64,000 nt of DNA from Blautia sp. (GTDB lineage Bacteria > Bacillota > Clostridia > Lachnospirales > Lachnospiraceae). The stretch covers positions 1-64,000 of the forward strand of contig JAMPFM010000008.1 of NCBI GenBank assembly GCA_023664455.1, given 5' to 3'. Each line of letters opens with the position of its first letter. Position 1 is the stretch's first letter. The notes under the pieces are model-generated. The model ran no database searches and had not been told where the DNA came from. It saw nothing but the letters and a program-made list of their open reading frames with translations. This document shows positions 53,032 to 61,738 of this stretch, piece by piece. The position numbers and the translations under genes are program-made.

Positions 53032-53763
53032 ATGAGAATCATATTTATCAGACATGGGGATCCCAATTATGAAAAGGACGCTTTAACAGAAAAAGGAATC
53101 CGGGAAGCGAAGCTGTTATCCGAAAGAGTCGCTGCATGGGAACCTATCACAGATATTTACTGTTCGCCGCTTGGCCGGGCAAAAGAAACCGCTTCCTATT
53201 CTTTGCAGCGCTTAAACAGGGAAGCAATTACTTATCCGTGGCTGAAAGAATTTTTTTACCCTATTGAAGACCCCACTACCGGCAGACATGGAGTTCCTTG
53301 GGATTTTATGCCGGAATACTGGACGGAAATCGACTCGATGTATGATAGAAATCTCTGGAAAGAATCGGAAATCTATCGCTCTAACCCGGAAATCCTGCCC
53401 GCTTATGAAGAAGTCTGCACAGGCATCGACGGTATCCTTGGGAAATACGGATATCAAAGATACCGCAATTATTACGTGACAAATCATACTGCTACGCCGG
53501 ATAAACAGGATGCCACCATCGTCATCTTCTGTCATCTCGGCGTAACCTTCATCATGATGAGTCATTTGCTTGGGATATCCCCTGCAGTGCTCTGCCACGG
53601 CTTCTATATCGCGCCGACGTCCATAACCGTCCTTGCCTCCGAGGAGCGCATTCCTGGTAAAGCGGCCTTCCGTGCGCAGGTCGTCGGCGATACCGGACAT
53701 CTGCGGAATGGAAACGAGCCTGTCTCCACAGCAGGATATTTTACGGATACTTTTCAGGGATAG
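53032..53763 (+). CDS. Histidine phosphatase superfamily protein
   Basis: This is a 243-residue protein with the phosphoglycerate mutase-like start IIFIRHGDPNYEKDALTEKG, where RHG carries the catalytic His (about residue 8). A second catalytic His lies in VIFCHLGVTF (about 170). A third conserved part, CSPLGRAKETA, has the phosphate-contacting Arg. The C-terminal half is longer than in standard members. The substrate is not known; relatives include phosphoserine and sugar-phosphate phosphatases. It is convergent with trpS ten bases away and is one of the few plus-strand genes. Confidence 0.9.
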   Translation: MRIIFIRHGDPNYEKDALTEKGIREAKLLSERVAAWEPITDIYCSPLGRAKETASYSLQRLNREAITYPWLKEFFYPIEDPTTGRHGVPWDFMPEYWTEIDSMYDRNLWKESEIYRSNPEILPAYEEVCTGIDGILGKYGYQRYRNYYVTNHTATPDKQDATIVIFCHLGVTFIMMSHLLGISPAVLCHGFYIAPTSITVLASEERIPGKAAFRAQVVGDTGHLRNGNEPVSTAGYFTDTFQG

Positions 53764-53772
53764 AGATAATCC

Positions 53773-54777
53773 TTATCTTATTTTCTCTGGAAAACCCACT
53801 TTCTTCTGGACTTTACGCAATGTTTTGCCTGCATAGTAACCTGCCTTTTCCGCATTGGATTTGATGATGTTATCTATGTAGGCTTTATCTTTGCCCAATT
53901 CCTCATAACGTGCCTGCAATGGTCTTAAAATATCGACAACAGATTCACCAACCGCCAGTTTGAACTCGCCATATCCTTTTCCGTCGAACTCACGTTCTGT
54001 TTCCTGCGGCGTCTTCCCCGTACATGCACAGTAAATATCGATTAAATTCCGAATCCCCGGCTGTTCTTCCCGGTAGAGCACACATGCCTCCGAATCCGTT
54101 ACGGCACGTTTGAATTTACGGATAATCGTATCCGCATCGTCCATCAGATAAATGCTTGCATTCGGGTTTTCATCGGATTTGGACATCTTCTTTTCCGGGT
54201 TCTGTAAAGATTTGATGCTTGCTCCCGCTTTTCCGATGTAAGGTTCTGGAACCGTAAAAACATCGCCATAAATAGCGTTAAAACGCTGCGCAATATCCCT
54301 GGTAATTTCTAAGTGCTGCATCTGGTCTTTCCCGACAGGCACGACGTCCGCCTGATAAAGCAGGATATCCGCTGCCATAAGTACCGGATAGGTAAACAAT
54401 CCCGCATTGATATTATCCGCATGTTTTGCCGCCTTGTCCTTATACTGCGTCATACGGTTTAGTTCCCCCATATAAGTAAAACAGTTCAGAATCCAGGCAA
54501 GCTCCGCATGTCCTGAAACATGGGACTGATAATAAATGCAATTTTTCTCAGGGTCGAGTCCTGCCGCAATATACAATGTCAAAAGATTCCTAGCGCGCTT
54601 TCTCAACTCCGCAGGGTCTTGTCTAATCGTTATGGAGTGCAAATCTACCACCGAATAAAAACACTGATACTCGTCACAGAGCGTCAGCCAGTTTTTCAAA
54701 GCGCCCAGATAATTTCCGAGCGTCAGATTTCCCGTTGCCTGCATTCCGCTGAACAATACTTTATTTCCGTCTATCAT
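53773..54777 (-). CDS. trpS: Tryptophanyl-tRNA synthetase
   Basis: This is a 334-residue class I synthetase read from the ATG at 54777 (GGAGG nine bases upstream). The HIGH-like motif is in SGMQATGNLTLGNYLGAL (about residues 10-27), and the KMSKS motif is KKMSKSDEN (about 195). It loads tryptophan on tRNA-Trp and is typical in length. The upstream spacer 54778-54890 contains two short direct repeats of AATCGGAATATCATAA but no T-box features. It is the likely essential copy. Confidence 0.97.
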   Translation of the reverse strand: MIDGNKVLFSGMQATGNLTLGNYLGALKNWLTLCDEYQCFYSVVDLHSITIRQDPAELRKRARNLLTLYIAAGLDPEKNCIYYQSHVSGHAELAWILNCFTYMGELNRMTQYKDKAAKHADNINAGLFTYPVLMAADILLYQADVVPVGKDQMQHLEITRDIAQRFNAIYGDVFTVPEPYIGKAGASIKSLQNPEKKMSKSDENPNASIYLMDDADTIIRKFKRAVTDSEACVLYREEQPGIRNLIDIYCACTGKTPQETEREFDGKGYGEFKLAVGESVVDILRPLQARYEELGKDKAYIDNIIKSNAEKAGYYAGKTLRKVQKKVGFPEKIR

Positions 54778-54891
54778 ATATAACCGCCTCCAAATCGTAT
54801 CATTAAAAGTAAGTTTATCATTGCCTATCTTATTCGTCAACCTTTAAACGGATAATCGGAATATCATAATCGGAATATCATAAGGATATTC

Positions 54892-54957
54892 AAAAAAATA
54901 AGAGGTGCAGATCATTCATGGAATTTTAAGCTTCCATATCCGCCGCACCCCTATTTT
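54892..54957 (-). terminator. Rho-independent terminator after the Cys-rich gene
   Basis: On the minus strand GGGGTGC-type sequence (from 54957) pairs with GCACCTCTTATT near 54897-54908, with an inner stem ATGGAA/TTCCAT at 54918-54937. A T-run follows at 54892-54899. It lies 12 bases after the stop of the gene at 54970. Confidence 0.65.
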
Positions 54958-54969
54958 TATCTGTTATCT

Positions 54970-55230
54970 TTATGCATTGTTGTTTTCTTCACAGCCACAG
55001 GTTTCCCTGCCAACAAACGGTCTTGCTTCAAAACGCGGCTCAAACCGGGATTCCCGGTCGCGGTCGTCGCAATCGCAGTCTCTATCCCTATCACAGTCCC
55101 GCTCCCTGCTTCCGCCGAAGTCCTGATTTCTGCCCCTGCCGCAATCCGGCTCTCTGTCGCAGCCATTATCCGTATTGCAGCCGCCAGAGCGGTTCATCAG
55201 CAGAAACAGTAAGATAATCCATGCATTCAT
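54970..55230 (-). CDS. Small Cys/Arg/Asp-rich protein with hydrophobic N-terminus
   Basis: This 86-residue protein is read from the ATG at 55230 (AGGG upstream). Residues 3-12 are hydrophobic (AWIILLFLLM), then Gly/Asn. The rest has eight Cys (18, 24, 30, 46, 52, 54, 78, 80) among dense Arg/Asp pairs (RERDCDRDRDCDCDDRDR). It ends CGCEENNNA. I do not recognise a family. The layout resembles small Clostridia proteins with a hydrophobic start followed by Cys-rich tails, which have been linked to the cell surface, metal binding or spores without proof. A terminator follows. Confidence 0.6.
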   Translation of the reverse strand: MNAWIILLFLLMNRSGGCNTDNGCDREPDCGRGRNQDFGGSRERDCDRDRDCDCDDRDRESRFEPRFEARPFVGRETCGCEENNNA

Positions 55231-55290
55231 AGGTAGCACCCTCTCTTTTTTTTCATACGATATCTTATGCAAGAGAGCGTTTATCTGCTA

Positions 55291-55869
55291 CTATTTTTTC
55301 GCCCTACGCCGCCTTCTCCATTTTCCTTTCTTCAGGATATGCGTGCGTATATACCTAAATGTCTCTTCTTCGCCTTTCTTGGCAAGCATCCGCAGCATAA
55401 ATTCCAGTTTCCGTCTCGTCTTCTCATGCATCTGCAACGGTGCGTACTCTTTGCCGGACTCATAATACTCCAATGGGTCCTGCGGTGTATACTTTTCTCC
55501 ATGATATACCTTACATGCCGCAATCCTGTCCATCAGCATCTCCACGATATACTTATCCGGCATCGGCGCCGGCGCCATACCGCCCTTGATCCCCCGGAGA
55601 CTGTAATCAATCCAGTACTCATAATGATGCTTATTGCGTCCTTTATGATGCAGCCATGAAGAGGAATAACCAATCGCCTCACGCTCCGCATTATTGGGAC
55701 TCCGGTTTCCCTGATAATATCTGGCTCCGACGAAAAACTCCGCCGGCGAATACTTAGATAAATCATGCAGCAGTCCCTGTTTATATAACCCCACTTTAAA
55801 ACAGCCGCACATGACTAAATATCTATGATATGTGATGGTTTTGAAATGACTCCATGCCTTCATTTTCAT
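55291..55869 (-). CDS. DUF5662 family protein
   Basis: This is a 192-residue protein. It has HDLSKYSPAEFFVGARYYQG (about 35-54), with an HD-like His-Asp pair, followed by SSSWLHHKGRNKHHYEYWID near 70-88, both rich in possible metal ligands. The C-terminus is strongly basic (KKGKWRRRRRAKK). The pattern matches DUF5662, a family of unknown function common in Clostridia. Its start is two bases from the stop of the GH13-like gene, so the two may be co-transcribed. A hydrolase role is possible but unproven. Confidence 0.85.
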   Translation of the reverse strand: MKMKAWSHFKTITYHRYLVMCGCFKVGLYKQGLLHDLSKYSPAEFFVGARYYQGNRSPNNAEREAIGYSSSWLHHKGRNKHHYEYWIDYSLRGIKGGMAPAPMPDKYIVEMLMDRIAACKVYHGEKYTPQDPLEYYESGKEYAPLQMHEKTRRKLEFMLRMLAKKGEEETFRYIRTHILKKGKWRRRRRAKK

Positions 55870-55870
55870 T

Positions 55871-57814
55871 TCATCCCTTTAACAGCCTTCTTTTGGCAGT
55901 GGATTTTTCTTTCCGCCTGCCTTCTGCATTTTCTTCGGTGACATAAATATGAATCGTTCGCGGCGGAATCGTAATTCTCTGGGTAATCTCTTCTTCGTCC
56001 CCGCTTCTCATGGCTTCCTGAATATCCGTGGACAAAATCTTTTTCCACTTCTTATCTTTTGCTATCTGCGGAAGACCGAAAGCTTTGGTTTCCCAATGCA
56101 TATTGACACCGATATATAATAAAGTTCCGTTCTTCTCATCGTCCCCTTTTCCATAGCCGCCACAAAACAGGATTCCAAGACTTCTGCTTTCCGGCATAAT
56201 CCTCGGTATCCAGGCTTCCTGCCCATGAAAAGAAATATCCGGGTACCCTAAAGAACAATAATCCATCCCTTTCAAGGGTGCATTCATATGCAGAATGGAA
56301 TGGGCTTTGCGCAGCGCAATCAGTTCTTTCGTATAGCAAAAAAGCTCCTCATTGGTTTTCAAAAGATTCCACTTAATCCAGCAAATGGAATTGTCCTGGC
56401 AGTAGGGATTATTATTTCCTTCCTGCGTATTGGCAAATTCATCACCGCCATAGAGAAGCGGCGTTCCCTGGGAAATCATCACAAAAGTCAGTGCATTTTT
56501 CATCTGCCGCATTCGCAGTGAAAGAATATTTTTCTTTTTGGTCTTTCCTTCCACTCCGCAGTTCCAGCTGAAATTTTCTGCATTCCCGTCTTCATTGCCT
56601 TCCCCATTCGCTTCATTATGCTTCTCATTATAGGAAACTAAGTCGCATAACCTGAATCCATCCTGTCTGGCAATACAGTTTACAATGCCCTTATCCACAG
56701 CATTCTTTTTACATAGATAAATCAGATCCTCAAGCATATTGGCGTCGCCTTTTAGAACCTTCCGCATATCGTATAAGAACCTGTCATTCATAAAGCCAAA
56801 ATTCCGGTAATGAAAACGGTTTTCCTTATCCCCGCCCCCATAGCCGCCAGATACCGGGGAATAATCGTCTTTTTCCCCAATCAGCTTCGTCTCGGCAAAT
56901 AATGGCTCTTTGCGAAGCATATGCATGGGAATATCCGCCCCCATCAAATGAAAGCCGTCAATATGATACTCTAAAACCCAATGTTTTAAAATATCCAGCA
57001 TTTTCACATAACTGACAGTAGGGGGAAAATAAAACTGCATCATGACTTCTATTCCCTGCCGGTGCAAGACTTTTACCATATCTTTAAATTCCGTTACGGC
57101 GTCTTTTCCATAAGCATAACTGTATTTGGGCAGAAAATATAATCCTTCCTGGTATCCCCAATAATTAAGACGCGGCTCCTTTGGCTCTGTTTCTTCCGGC
57201 AATTCCCGGTAAGCGCCCGCCACCTGTTCCATGCTTAAAGGCTCTTTATCCTCTTTTAACACCTCGTCAAACTCATAAGCGGGCATCAATAAAACGGCTG
57301 TAATGCCCAGCTCCTGCAGATAGGGAATTTTTTCTACAATCCCCGCATAGGTACCTTTGGCCTGTACGCCGGAAGTGCGATGCTTCGTAAATCCCCTCAC
57401 ATGAAGCAGATAAAAGATACTCTCTTCAAAGGGAATCAGGGGAGCCCTATCGCCTTCCCACTGATAAGTATGTTCCAATACTTTACAACGGGATAACCGC
57501 TCCTTTTTCTCACCGTATTTACGCTCGTTTTTCAGCGAAAAAGCGTATTCATCCTGAAAAACGCGTTCCCCCTGATAAAAAAGATATGAACAATCCCTGT
57601 CCTGATATCCTTCTAAAAGCATGGCGCAGATATTCCCTTTCCTGCCATCTGGCGGAAATGGAATCCTGACGCCTTCTTTATGTCTTCTATCATATAAAAT
57701 AATGCCGCAGTCCGTATGCTCCTCACAGACCGCAGATATATGTAAACCTTCCGGGATAAAACATACACCTAAAGGGTAAATCGACGAATCTGCCACATGA
57801 AAAGATTTCTGCAT
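55871..57814 (-). CDS. GH13 debranching-enzyme-like protein with altered catalytic motifs
   Basis: This is a 647-residue protein with an N-terminal CBM48-like domain (about 1-125) and a GH13 barrel similar to isoamylase/GlgX: LISYNEKHN-type block at 393-400 (here VSYNEKHNEANGEGNEDG) and TPLLYGGDEFANTQEGNNNPY near 451-471. The usual catalytic motifs are changed: region I is GIEVMMQFYFPP instead of DVVYNHT, region II is DGFHLMGADIP with Met at the nucleophile Asp position, and region IV is RQDGF instead of AHDGF. Region III still has Glu (KLIGEKDD). It may bind glycogen-type glucan without cutting it. The start has a GGAGG site. Confidence 0.85.
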   Translation of the reverse strand: MQKSFHVADSSIYPLGVCFIPEGLHISAVCEEHTDCGIILYDRRHKEGVRIPFPPDGRKGNICAMLLEGYQDRDCSYLFYQGERVFQDEYAFSLKNERKYGEKKERLSRCKVLEHTYQWEGDRAPLIPFEESIFYLLHVRGFTKHRTSGVQAKGTYAGIVEKIPYLQELGITAVLLMPAYEFDEVLKEDKEPLSMEQVAGAYRELPEETEPKEPRLNYWGYQEGLYFLPKYSYAYGKDAVTEFKDMVKVLHRQGIEVMMQFYFPPTVSYVKMLDILKHWVLEYHIDGFHLMGADIPMHMLRKEPLFAETKLIGEKDDYSPVSGGYGGGDKENRFHYRNFGFMNDRFLYDMRKVLKGDANMLEDLIYLCKKNAVDKGIVNCIARQDGFRLCDLVSYNEKHNEANGEGNEDGNAENFSWNCGVEGKTKKKNILSLRMRQMKNALTFVMISQGTPLLYGGDEFANTQEGNNNPYCQDNSICWIKWNLLKTNEELFCYTKELIALRKAHSILHMNAPLKGMDYCSLGYPDISFHGQEAWIPRIMPESRSLGILFCGGYGKGDDEKNGTLLYIGVNMHWETKAFGLPQIAKDKKWKKILSTDIQEAMRSGDEEEITQRITIPPRTIHIYVTEENAEGRRKEKSTAKRRLLKG

Positions 57815-57918
57815 GAAAACCTCCGGATTATTCTCTTGTGTCGTTAACTGTGTCCATGCACCGCAATGCTGTTTCTATATGTGCATCGTGAAACTATCTA
57901 TTAAGCGTATACGTGACT

Positions 57919-57947
57919 AGTATAACACAAAAAATCATTTTTTACCA
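57919..57947 (-). promoter_or_regulatory. Possible extended -10 promoter for the GH13-like gene
   Basis: On the minus strand TATACT (57919-57924) is preceded by TGt, an extended -10 motif. The -35 region TGGTAA (57942-57947) is weak. The 57815-57918 leader contains a small TGCAC/GTGCA hairpin. The rest of 57948-58045 shows no gene. Confidence 0.4.
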
Positions 57948-58045
57948 TACCTTGAATGCAAGAAATCCAAGAAATACGGAAATACAACCGGATATTTGGG
58001 AACTGGAAATCACTTTTCAAACGGTGTTCAGATTCATTGGTGGGC

Positions 58046-58189
58046 GGCAGAACAGACATAAATCCCACAAAGGCACGCTTGCGCTCCGTGAAAAACGCAG
58101 CGGTACTAAGCTTAAAAGCCGCGTTGCGTCTTTTTCGCTAAGTGCCGGCGTTTTTCAAGGGTCTTTGCGGGATTTATGTCTGCTCTGCC
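58046..58189 (-). repeat. Palindromic family-1 element, copy 2 (inverted)
   Basis: Arms 58046-58072 and 58163-58189 (27 bases each) are reverse complements apart from two positions. Read on the minus strand these two are G-T pairs, so the arms would be fully paired as RNA from that strand. On that strand the interior reads GAAAAACGC-CGGCAC, a variable stem, then GTACCG-CT-GCGTTTTTC and a GCGCAAGC mini-hairpin (58077-58084). It points opposite to copies 1 and 3 and faces copy 3 across the DUF1292 gene. Confidence 0.85.
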
Positions 58190-58277
58190 TGTCTACGGTA
58201 ACGAGATAAGTTAGAAATCAATTTCTGTGTACAAAAAAAGTATGGCAAAACTTAAACATAAAAAATAAAAATATCCG

Positions 58278-58306
58278 TTGAATCCGTCAGTTTTATTTTG
58301 TAGAAT
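58278..58306 (+). promoter_or_regulatory. Sigma-A promoter for the DUF1292 gene
   Basis: TTGAAT (58278-58283) and TAGAAT (58301-58306) are separated by 17 bases, a close match to the sigma-A consensus. The start codon is at 58390, giving a leader of about 75 bases. It lies between palindromic copy 2 and the gene. Confidence 0.6.
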
Positions 58307-58389
58307 AAAATTATATTTATATTGGTATCTTGCTATTTTTCTAGAACGCATCGAACTCTTATTTTTATGATACCGGAAAGGAATTTATT

Positions 58390-58758
58390 ATGAAAGAAAT
58401 GAACAGGAAAAATAACAATCCTATTGACGATGATGTAACGACGGAAGCAGACGGGGCTTTAGAGGAAATGACTGTAGAATTGGACTTAGAAGACGGCAGC
58501 CGCGTTTCCTGCGCCATCGTCACAATCCTTACCGTATCCAAGCAGGATTATATCGTACTTATGCCCTTAAATGAAAGCAGTGTCAGCGAAAACGGCGAAG
58601 TATGGTTCTATCGCTATTTTGAGGATAAAGACGACCCTAACCAGGAACCGAATCTGGAATATATCGACGACGATGATGAATTTGAAGCCGTAGAAGAAGC
58701 CTTCGATGAATATTTAGATTCCGTAGAATTTGACGAACTTATCGACGAAGATACATAA
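58390..58758 (+). CDS. DUF1292 acidic protein
   Basis: The 122-residue protein has an acidic N- and C-terminus. The central part, MTVELDLEDGSRVSCAIVTIL and QDYIVLMPLNE (about residues 25-65), is the DUF1292 pattern. The tail is strongly acidic (DDDDEFEAVEEAFDEYLDS). DUF1292 proteins (YrzB-like) are common in Firmicutes next to ruvX and yrzL, where their role is unknown. Here the gene stands alone with its own promoter and lies between two inverted copies of the palindromic family-1 element. It is on the plus strand in a minus-strand region. Confidence 0.9.
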   Translation: MKEMNRKNNNPIDDDVTTEADGALEEMTVELDLEDGSRVSCAIVTILTVSKQDYIVLMPLNESSVSENGEVWFYRYFEDKDDPNQEPNLEYIDDDDEFEAVEEAFDEYLDSVEFDELIDEDT

Positions 58759-58818
58759 AAGCGTAATTCGATTCTTATCAGAGAAATTAATTTTCACTCT
58801 TCCTTCACCGTTGGACTG

Positions 58819-58960
58819 GCAGAGCAGACAGGAATCCCGCGAAGGTCCTTGAAAAACGCCGGCACTTAATGAAAAAGCCGCTGCGCGGCTTTTGAATTTA
58901 GTACCGCTGCGTTTTTCACGGAGCGAGAGCGCGCCTTCGCGGGATTCCTGTCTGCTCTGC
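58819..58960 (+). repeat. Palindromic family-1 element, copy 3
   Basis: Arms 58819-58845 and 58934-58960 are exact 27-base reverse complements. The inner stem GAAAAACGC (58851-58859) pairs with GCGTTTTTC (58909-58917), with a CT bulge at 58907-58908. The loop is an eight- to nine-base stem (AAAAGCCGC with GCGGCTTTT), and GCGAGAGC at 58923-58930 forms the mini-hairpin. Compared with copy 2 the arm differences are matched on both sides. Confidence 0.88.
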
Positions 58961-59002
58961 TCCCCCCGCTGACGAAAAAAAATCCATTCCCACAGCATTT
59001 CC

Positions 59003-59770
59003 TTATTTCACAAAATTAACAATCAAAATCCCCGTCCCCAAAATCGCAAGCACAACCCCCGTAACACGGTTTAAGGTAAGCGCGCTCGCCTTATTGGCGA
59101 ATCTTGCGGCAATCCTCGCCCATAGCAATGTGGACAGTACGCAGAGAATCAGACAGCTTATATCGGGCATGCCGCCGATGACAAAATGACTCGCAGCGCC
59201 TGTAAATGCCGTAAACGCCATAATGAAAACGCTGGTTCCCACCGCCGTCTTTAACTCATACCCCAAAACACCGGTCAGTAATAAGAGCATCATCATGCCC
59301 CCGCCTGCACCGATAAAACCACAGATAAAACCTACTACCATCCCACTGATTACAGACTGCATAATCCGCTTCTTACCACTTACGGCGTTCATGGACTCTC
59401 TGGTCGTCATAACCGGCTTAACAATGAACTTAATGCCCAGAAGCAGCGTCATGAACACAGAGAAATTTCCCATCGTCCTATTGGGCACAAGACTGGCGAT
59501 AAAACTTCCAAAAAGCGTAAACAGCAGTACCGTAATCATCATGACGAGACCATTTTTGACATCTAAATTCTTATTTTTTCCATAAGTATAAGCGCTGACG
59601 GCGCTTGCCAACACATCGCTTGCAAGGGCGATGCCGACCGCCTCATAAGCCGGAAGCCCCAGGAAAGTAATTAACATCGGACTGATGACCGCCGCCGCGC
59701 TCATGCCGGCAAATCCGGTTCCCAGCCCCGCACCGATTCCTGCCAGAAAACAAATGATAACTTTGTACAT
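59003..59770 (-). CDS. TSUP family (TauE/SafE) membrane permease
   Basis: This is a 255-residue protein read from the ATG at 59770 (AGGAG eight bases upstream). About eight membrane helices are seen, in two related halves with the family motifs GLGTGFAGMSAAAVISPML (near 14-32) and GFICGFIGAGGGMMMLLLLTG (near 145-165). TSUP members carry sulfite, sulfoacetate, taurine or other organic anions; the substrate is unknown. It is between palindromic copy 3 and the helicase gene. Confidence 0.92.
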   Translation of the reverse strand: MYKVIICFLAGIGAGLGTGFAGMSAAAVISPMLITFLGLPAYEAVGIALASDVLASAVSAYTYGKNKNLDVKNGLVMMITVLLFTLFGSFIASLVPNRTMGNFSVFMTLLLGIKFIVKPVMTTRESMNAVSGKKRIMQSVISGMVVGFICGFIGAGGGMMMLLLLTGVLGYELKTAVGTSVFIMAFTAFTGAASHFVIGGMPDISCLILCVLSTLLWARIAARFANKASALTLNRVTGVVLAILGTGILIVNFVK

Positions 59771-59790
59771 GATAAACACTCCTTTTCCTT

Positions 59791-59868
59791 AATCTTTCTA
59801 ATCCCTCTATTCCTTCTATTCTCTCTATTTTTTCTTTTCCTTCTATTCTCTCTATTCTTTCTTTTCCG
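59791..59868 (-). repeat. Purine-rich tandem repeats after the helicase gene
   Basis: Two imperfect tandem blocks on the minus strand share the form AGAGAGAATAGAAGGAA, with shorter AATAGAGGG-like pieces. They begin in the last codons of the helicase gene (EKKE-stop) and continue through the spacer toward the TSUP gene. It is a low-complexity region likely produced by slippage, similar to the aroB and AI-2E tails. Confidence 0.5.
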
Positions 59869-61738
59869 CCGCCTGTAAAACCGGCTCTAAGAACCTCGAC
59901 GGCATATCCCTTCCATCTTTTTTGACACAGTAAAGAATCTGCAGTTCCTTCTTCGCCCGCGTCATCGCCACATAGAGCATACGACGTTCTTCTTCCAGAG
60001 ACTGGACCGCCTGTCTGGTTGGCATTTTTCCTTCGTTGACGTCTGGCAGGTAAACGGTATCAAATTCCAGCCCTTTAGATGCATGCATGGTCATCAGATG
60101 TATTCCTGACTGCGCATTTTCCGCTTCTGTTCCTTCCTTTCCTGCCTTCCTTTTTTCTGCTTCCCTTTCCGCTTTCTTATGTCGAAAGAGTTCTTCACAT
60201 TGACTGATGTAGTCACTCAAGTCTTGAAACGTCTGATATCGCCTGGCAAGCTTCTGGAAATCATCGGCTATCTGAAATAATTTATCCCTTGCCCCGGCGT
60301 CATAATTCTGCTTTAGATACTCGTCGTACCCTACTGCCTTCCTGATATAATGGATTGCCAGATAGGGGCGCATGTTTCCAATCCGCGCCAGATCTCCAAA
60401 TAACTTTTTCGCACTTTCCTGCATGTCGGGGCGGTCTTTATAATAAGAAAGCAATTCCTGCAGCGTCACGGGATTTCTCACGGCGCAGTCTTTCCTGAAA
60501 TACCGCAGGGGTCTGTTCATGAACAGATGAAAAATTTCCCGGCTCCTGTTGCCGTTTGCAAACTCCAGATAAGCAAGGATATCTTTGATAACAAAATGGT
60601 CGTAGGGACTTCGCAGGGACTCTTTCATGGTAAACGGAATCCCATTAATCAGAAGTTTTTCTGCCAGCAGACCGCATTCGTAATTGGTCCGGTAGATAAC
60701 CGCCTTTCCGGTCAGACTCGCGGCGCCATCTTTTCGCAGCGTCTCCTTCCAATCTTTTAACAACGCCTCATACTCCTCTTCCTGGCAGGAAAACGGTCTA
60801 AGCGCCATGCCTGCACCCTTGGCGTGCGCCGCACAGATTTTTTTCTCAAAACGATTCTTATTCTGGCGAATGACCTGTAAAGAATTGGTCACAATCTGCT
60901 CATGGCAACGATAGTTCACGTCTAAAAGAAGCTGCTGCGCATTGGGATAATCTTCTAAAAACTGTTTCATGATATCCGGTCTCGCCCCGCGGAAGCCATA
61001 AATGGACTGATCGTCGTCCCCCACGATGAAAAGATTGTCTTCCGGCGCGGCAATCTGTCGGACAATCCGGTATTGCATGGGATTGATGTCCTGAAATTCA
61101 TCCACCAGAATATACCGGTAGCTTTTCTGCCACGCAGTCAAAATATCCGGGTTTTTTTGAAATAATTTCAGACAAAGCAGTCCCATATCGTCGAAATCTA
61201 TCTTTTTCCATTCTATCATAAATTGTTTATAATTCTCATATATTTCCAGAAATTCCTCACGGGTAAACAAGCCCGGTGAAAAGGATTCCATAGATTCCCC
61301 CTCATTCTTCATCCGGCTGATAAGCGTAAGCAGGGCGTCTATTTTCTCGTGTCCGGTGAAAAGCAGCGATAAGGGCATCTTTAAAAGATGCAGCAACAGT
61401 TTTCTTTTTTCGGTTTCGGTAATCAGGGTAAATTGCCGATATTGGTCGGTCTGCCTCAAGATATGATAAAAGATTGCGTGAAAAGTACCGAAATTGACAG
61501 GCGGCCGCTTTCCTGCCATTAATTTATAAAACCGCTGTTTCATTTCGTTTGCCGCCGCCTTGGTGAAAGTAATCACCAGAATGTCGGAAGGCTCCACTCC
61601 ATGCTGCTCTATCAGATATCGGATACGCTGCGTAATCACAAACGTTTTCCCGCTGCCGGGTCCTGCCAGAACCTGCATACTACCGGCAGCGAATTTGATT
61701 GCTTTTTCTTGTATTGGATTCACCATCAATTCAGACAT
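59852..61738 (-). CDS. UvrD/Rep/PcrA-like superfamily 1 DNA helicase
   Basis: This is a 628-residue protein read from the ATG at 61738, which overlaps the gltX stop by eight bases (ATGTCTGA). Walker A AGPGSGKT is at residues 25-32, motif II is [13 protein letters not shown], motif [16 protein letters not shown], motif [21 protein letters not shown] and motif [16 protein letters not shown]. It is shorter than PcrA (about 740), missing the C-terminal extension that binds RNA polymerase in PcrA. It is a repair-type helicase, likely a second UvrD-like copy. The end is EKKE with repeats behind it. Confidence 0.9.
   Translation of the reverse strand: MSELMVNPIQEKAIKFAAGSMQVLAGPGSGKTFVITQRIRYLIEQHGVEPSDILVITFTKAAANEMKQRFYKLMAGKRPPVNFGTFHAIFYHILRQTDQYRQFTLITETEKRKLLLHLLKMPLSLLFTGHEKIDALLTLISRMKNEGESMESFSPGLFTREEFLEIYENYKQFMIEWKKIDFDDMGLLCLKLFQKNPDILTAWQKSYRYILVDEFQDINPMQYRIVRQIAAPEDNLFIVGDDDQSIYGFRGARPDIMKQFLEDYPNAQQLLLDVNYRCHEQIVTNSLQVIRQNKNRFEKKICAAHAKGAGMALRPFSCQEEEYEALLKDWKETLRKDGAASLTGKAVIYRTNYECGLLAEKLLINGIPFTMKESLRSPYDHFVIKDILAYLEFANGNRSREIFHLFMNRPLRYFRKDCAVRNPVTLQELLSYYKDRPDMQESAKKLFGDLARIGNMRPYLAIHYIRKAVGYDEYLKQNYDAGARDKLFQIADDFQKLARRYQTFQDLSDYISQCEELFRHKKAEREAEKRKAGKEGTEAENAQSGIHLMTMHASKGLEFDTVYLPDVNEGKMPTRQAVQSLEEERRMLYVAMTRAKKELQILYCVKKDGRDMPSRFLEPVLQAAEKKE

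Noticed and set aside
54778..54969. T-box riboswitch upstream of trpS
   Set aside because: The leader lacks the conserved T-box sequence and a specifier stem; only two short direct repeats and a terminator for the neighbouring gene are present.
55871..57814. GH13-like gene as a pseudogene
   Set aside because: The frame is full length without stops or shifts and has a good ribosome site; altered catalytic motifs suggest a pseudoenzyme rather than a decayed gene.
57913..58209. Open frames across palindromic copy 2
   Set aside because: The frames read through a structured repeat with no ribosome site and no similarity to a protein family; similar frames arise on copy 3 with matching sequence because the DNA is shared.
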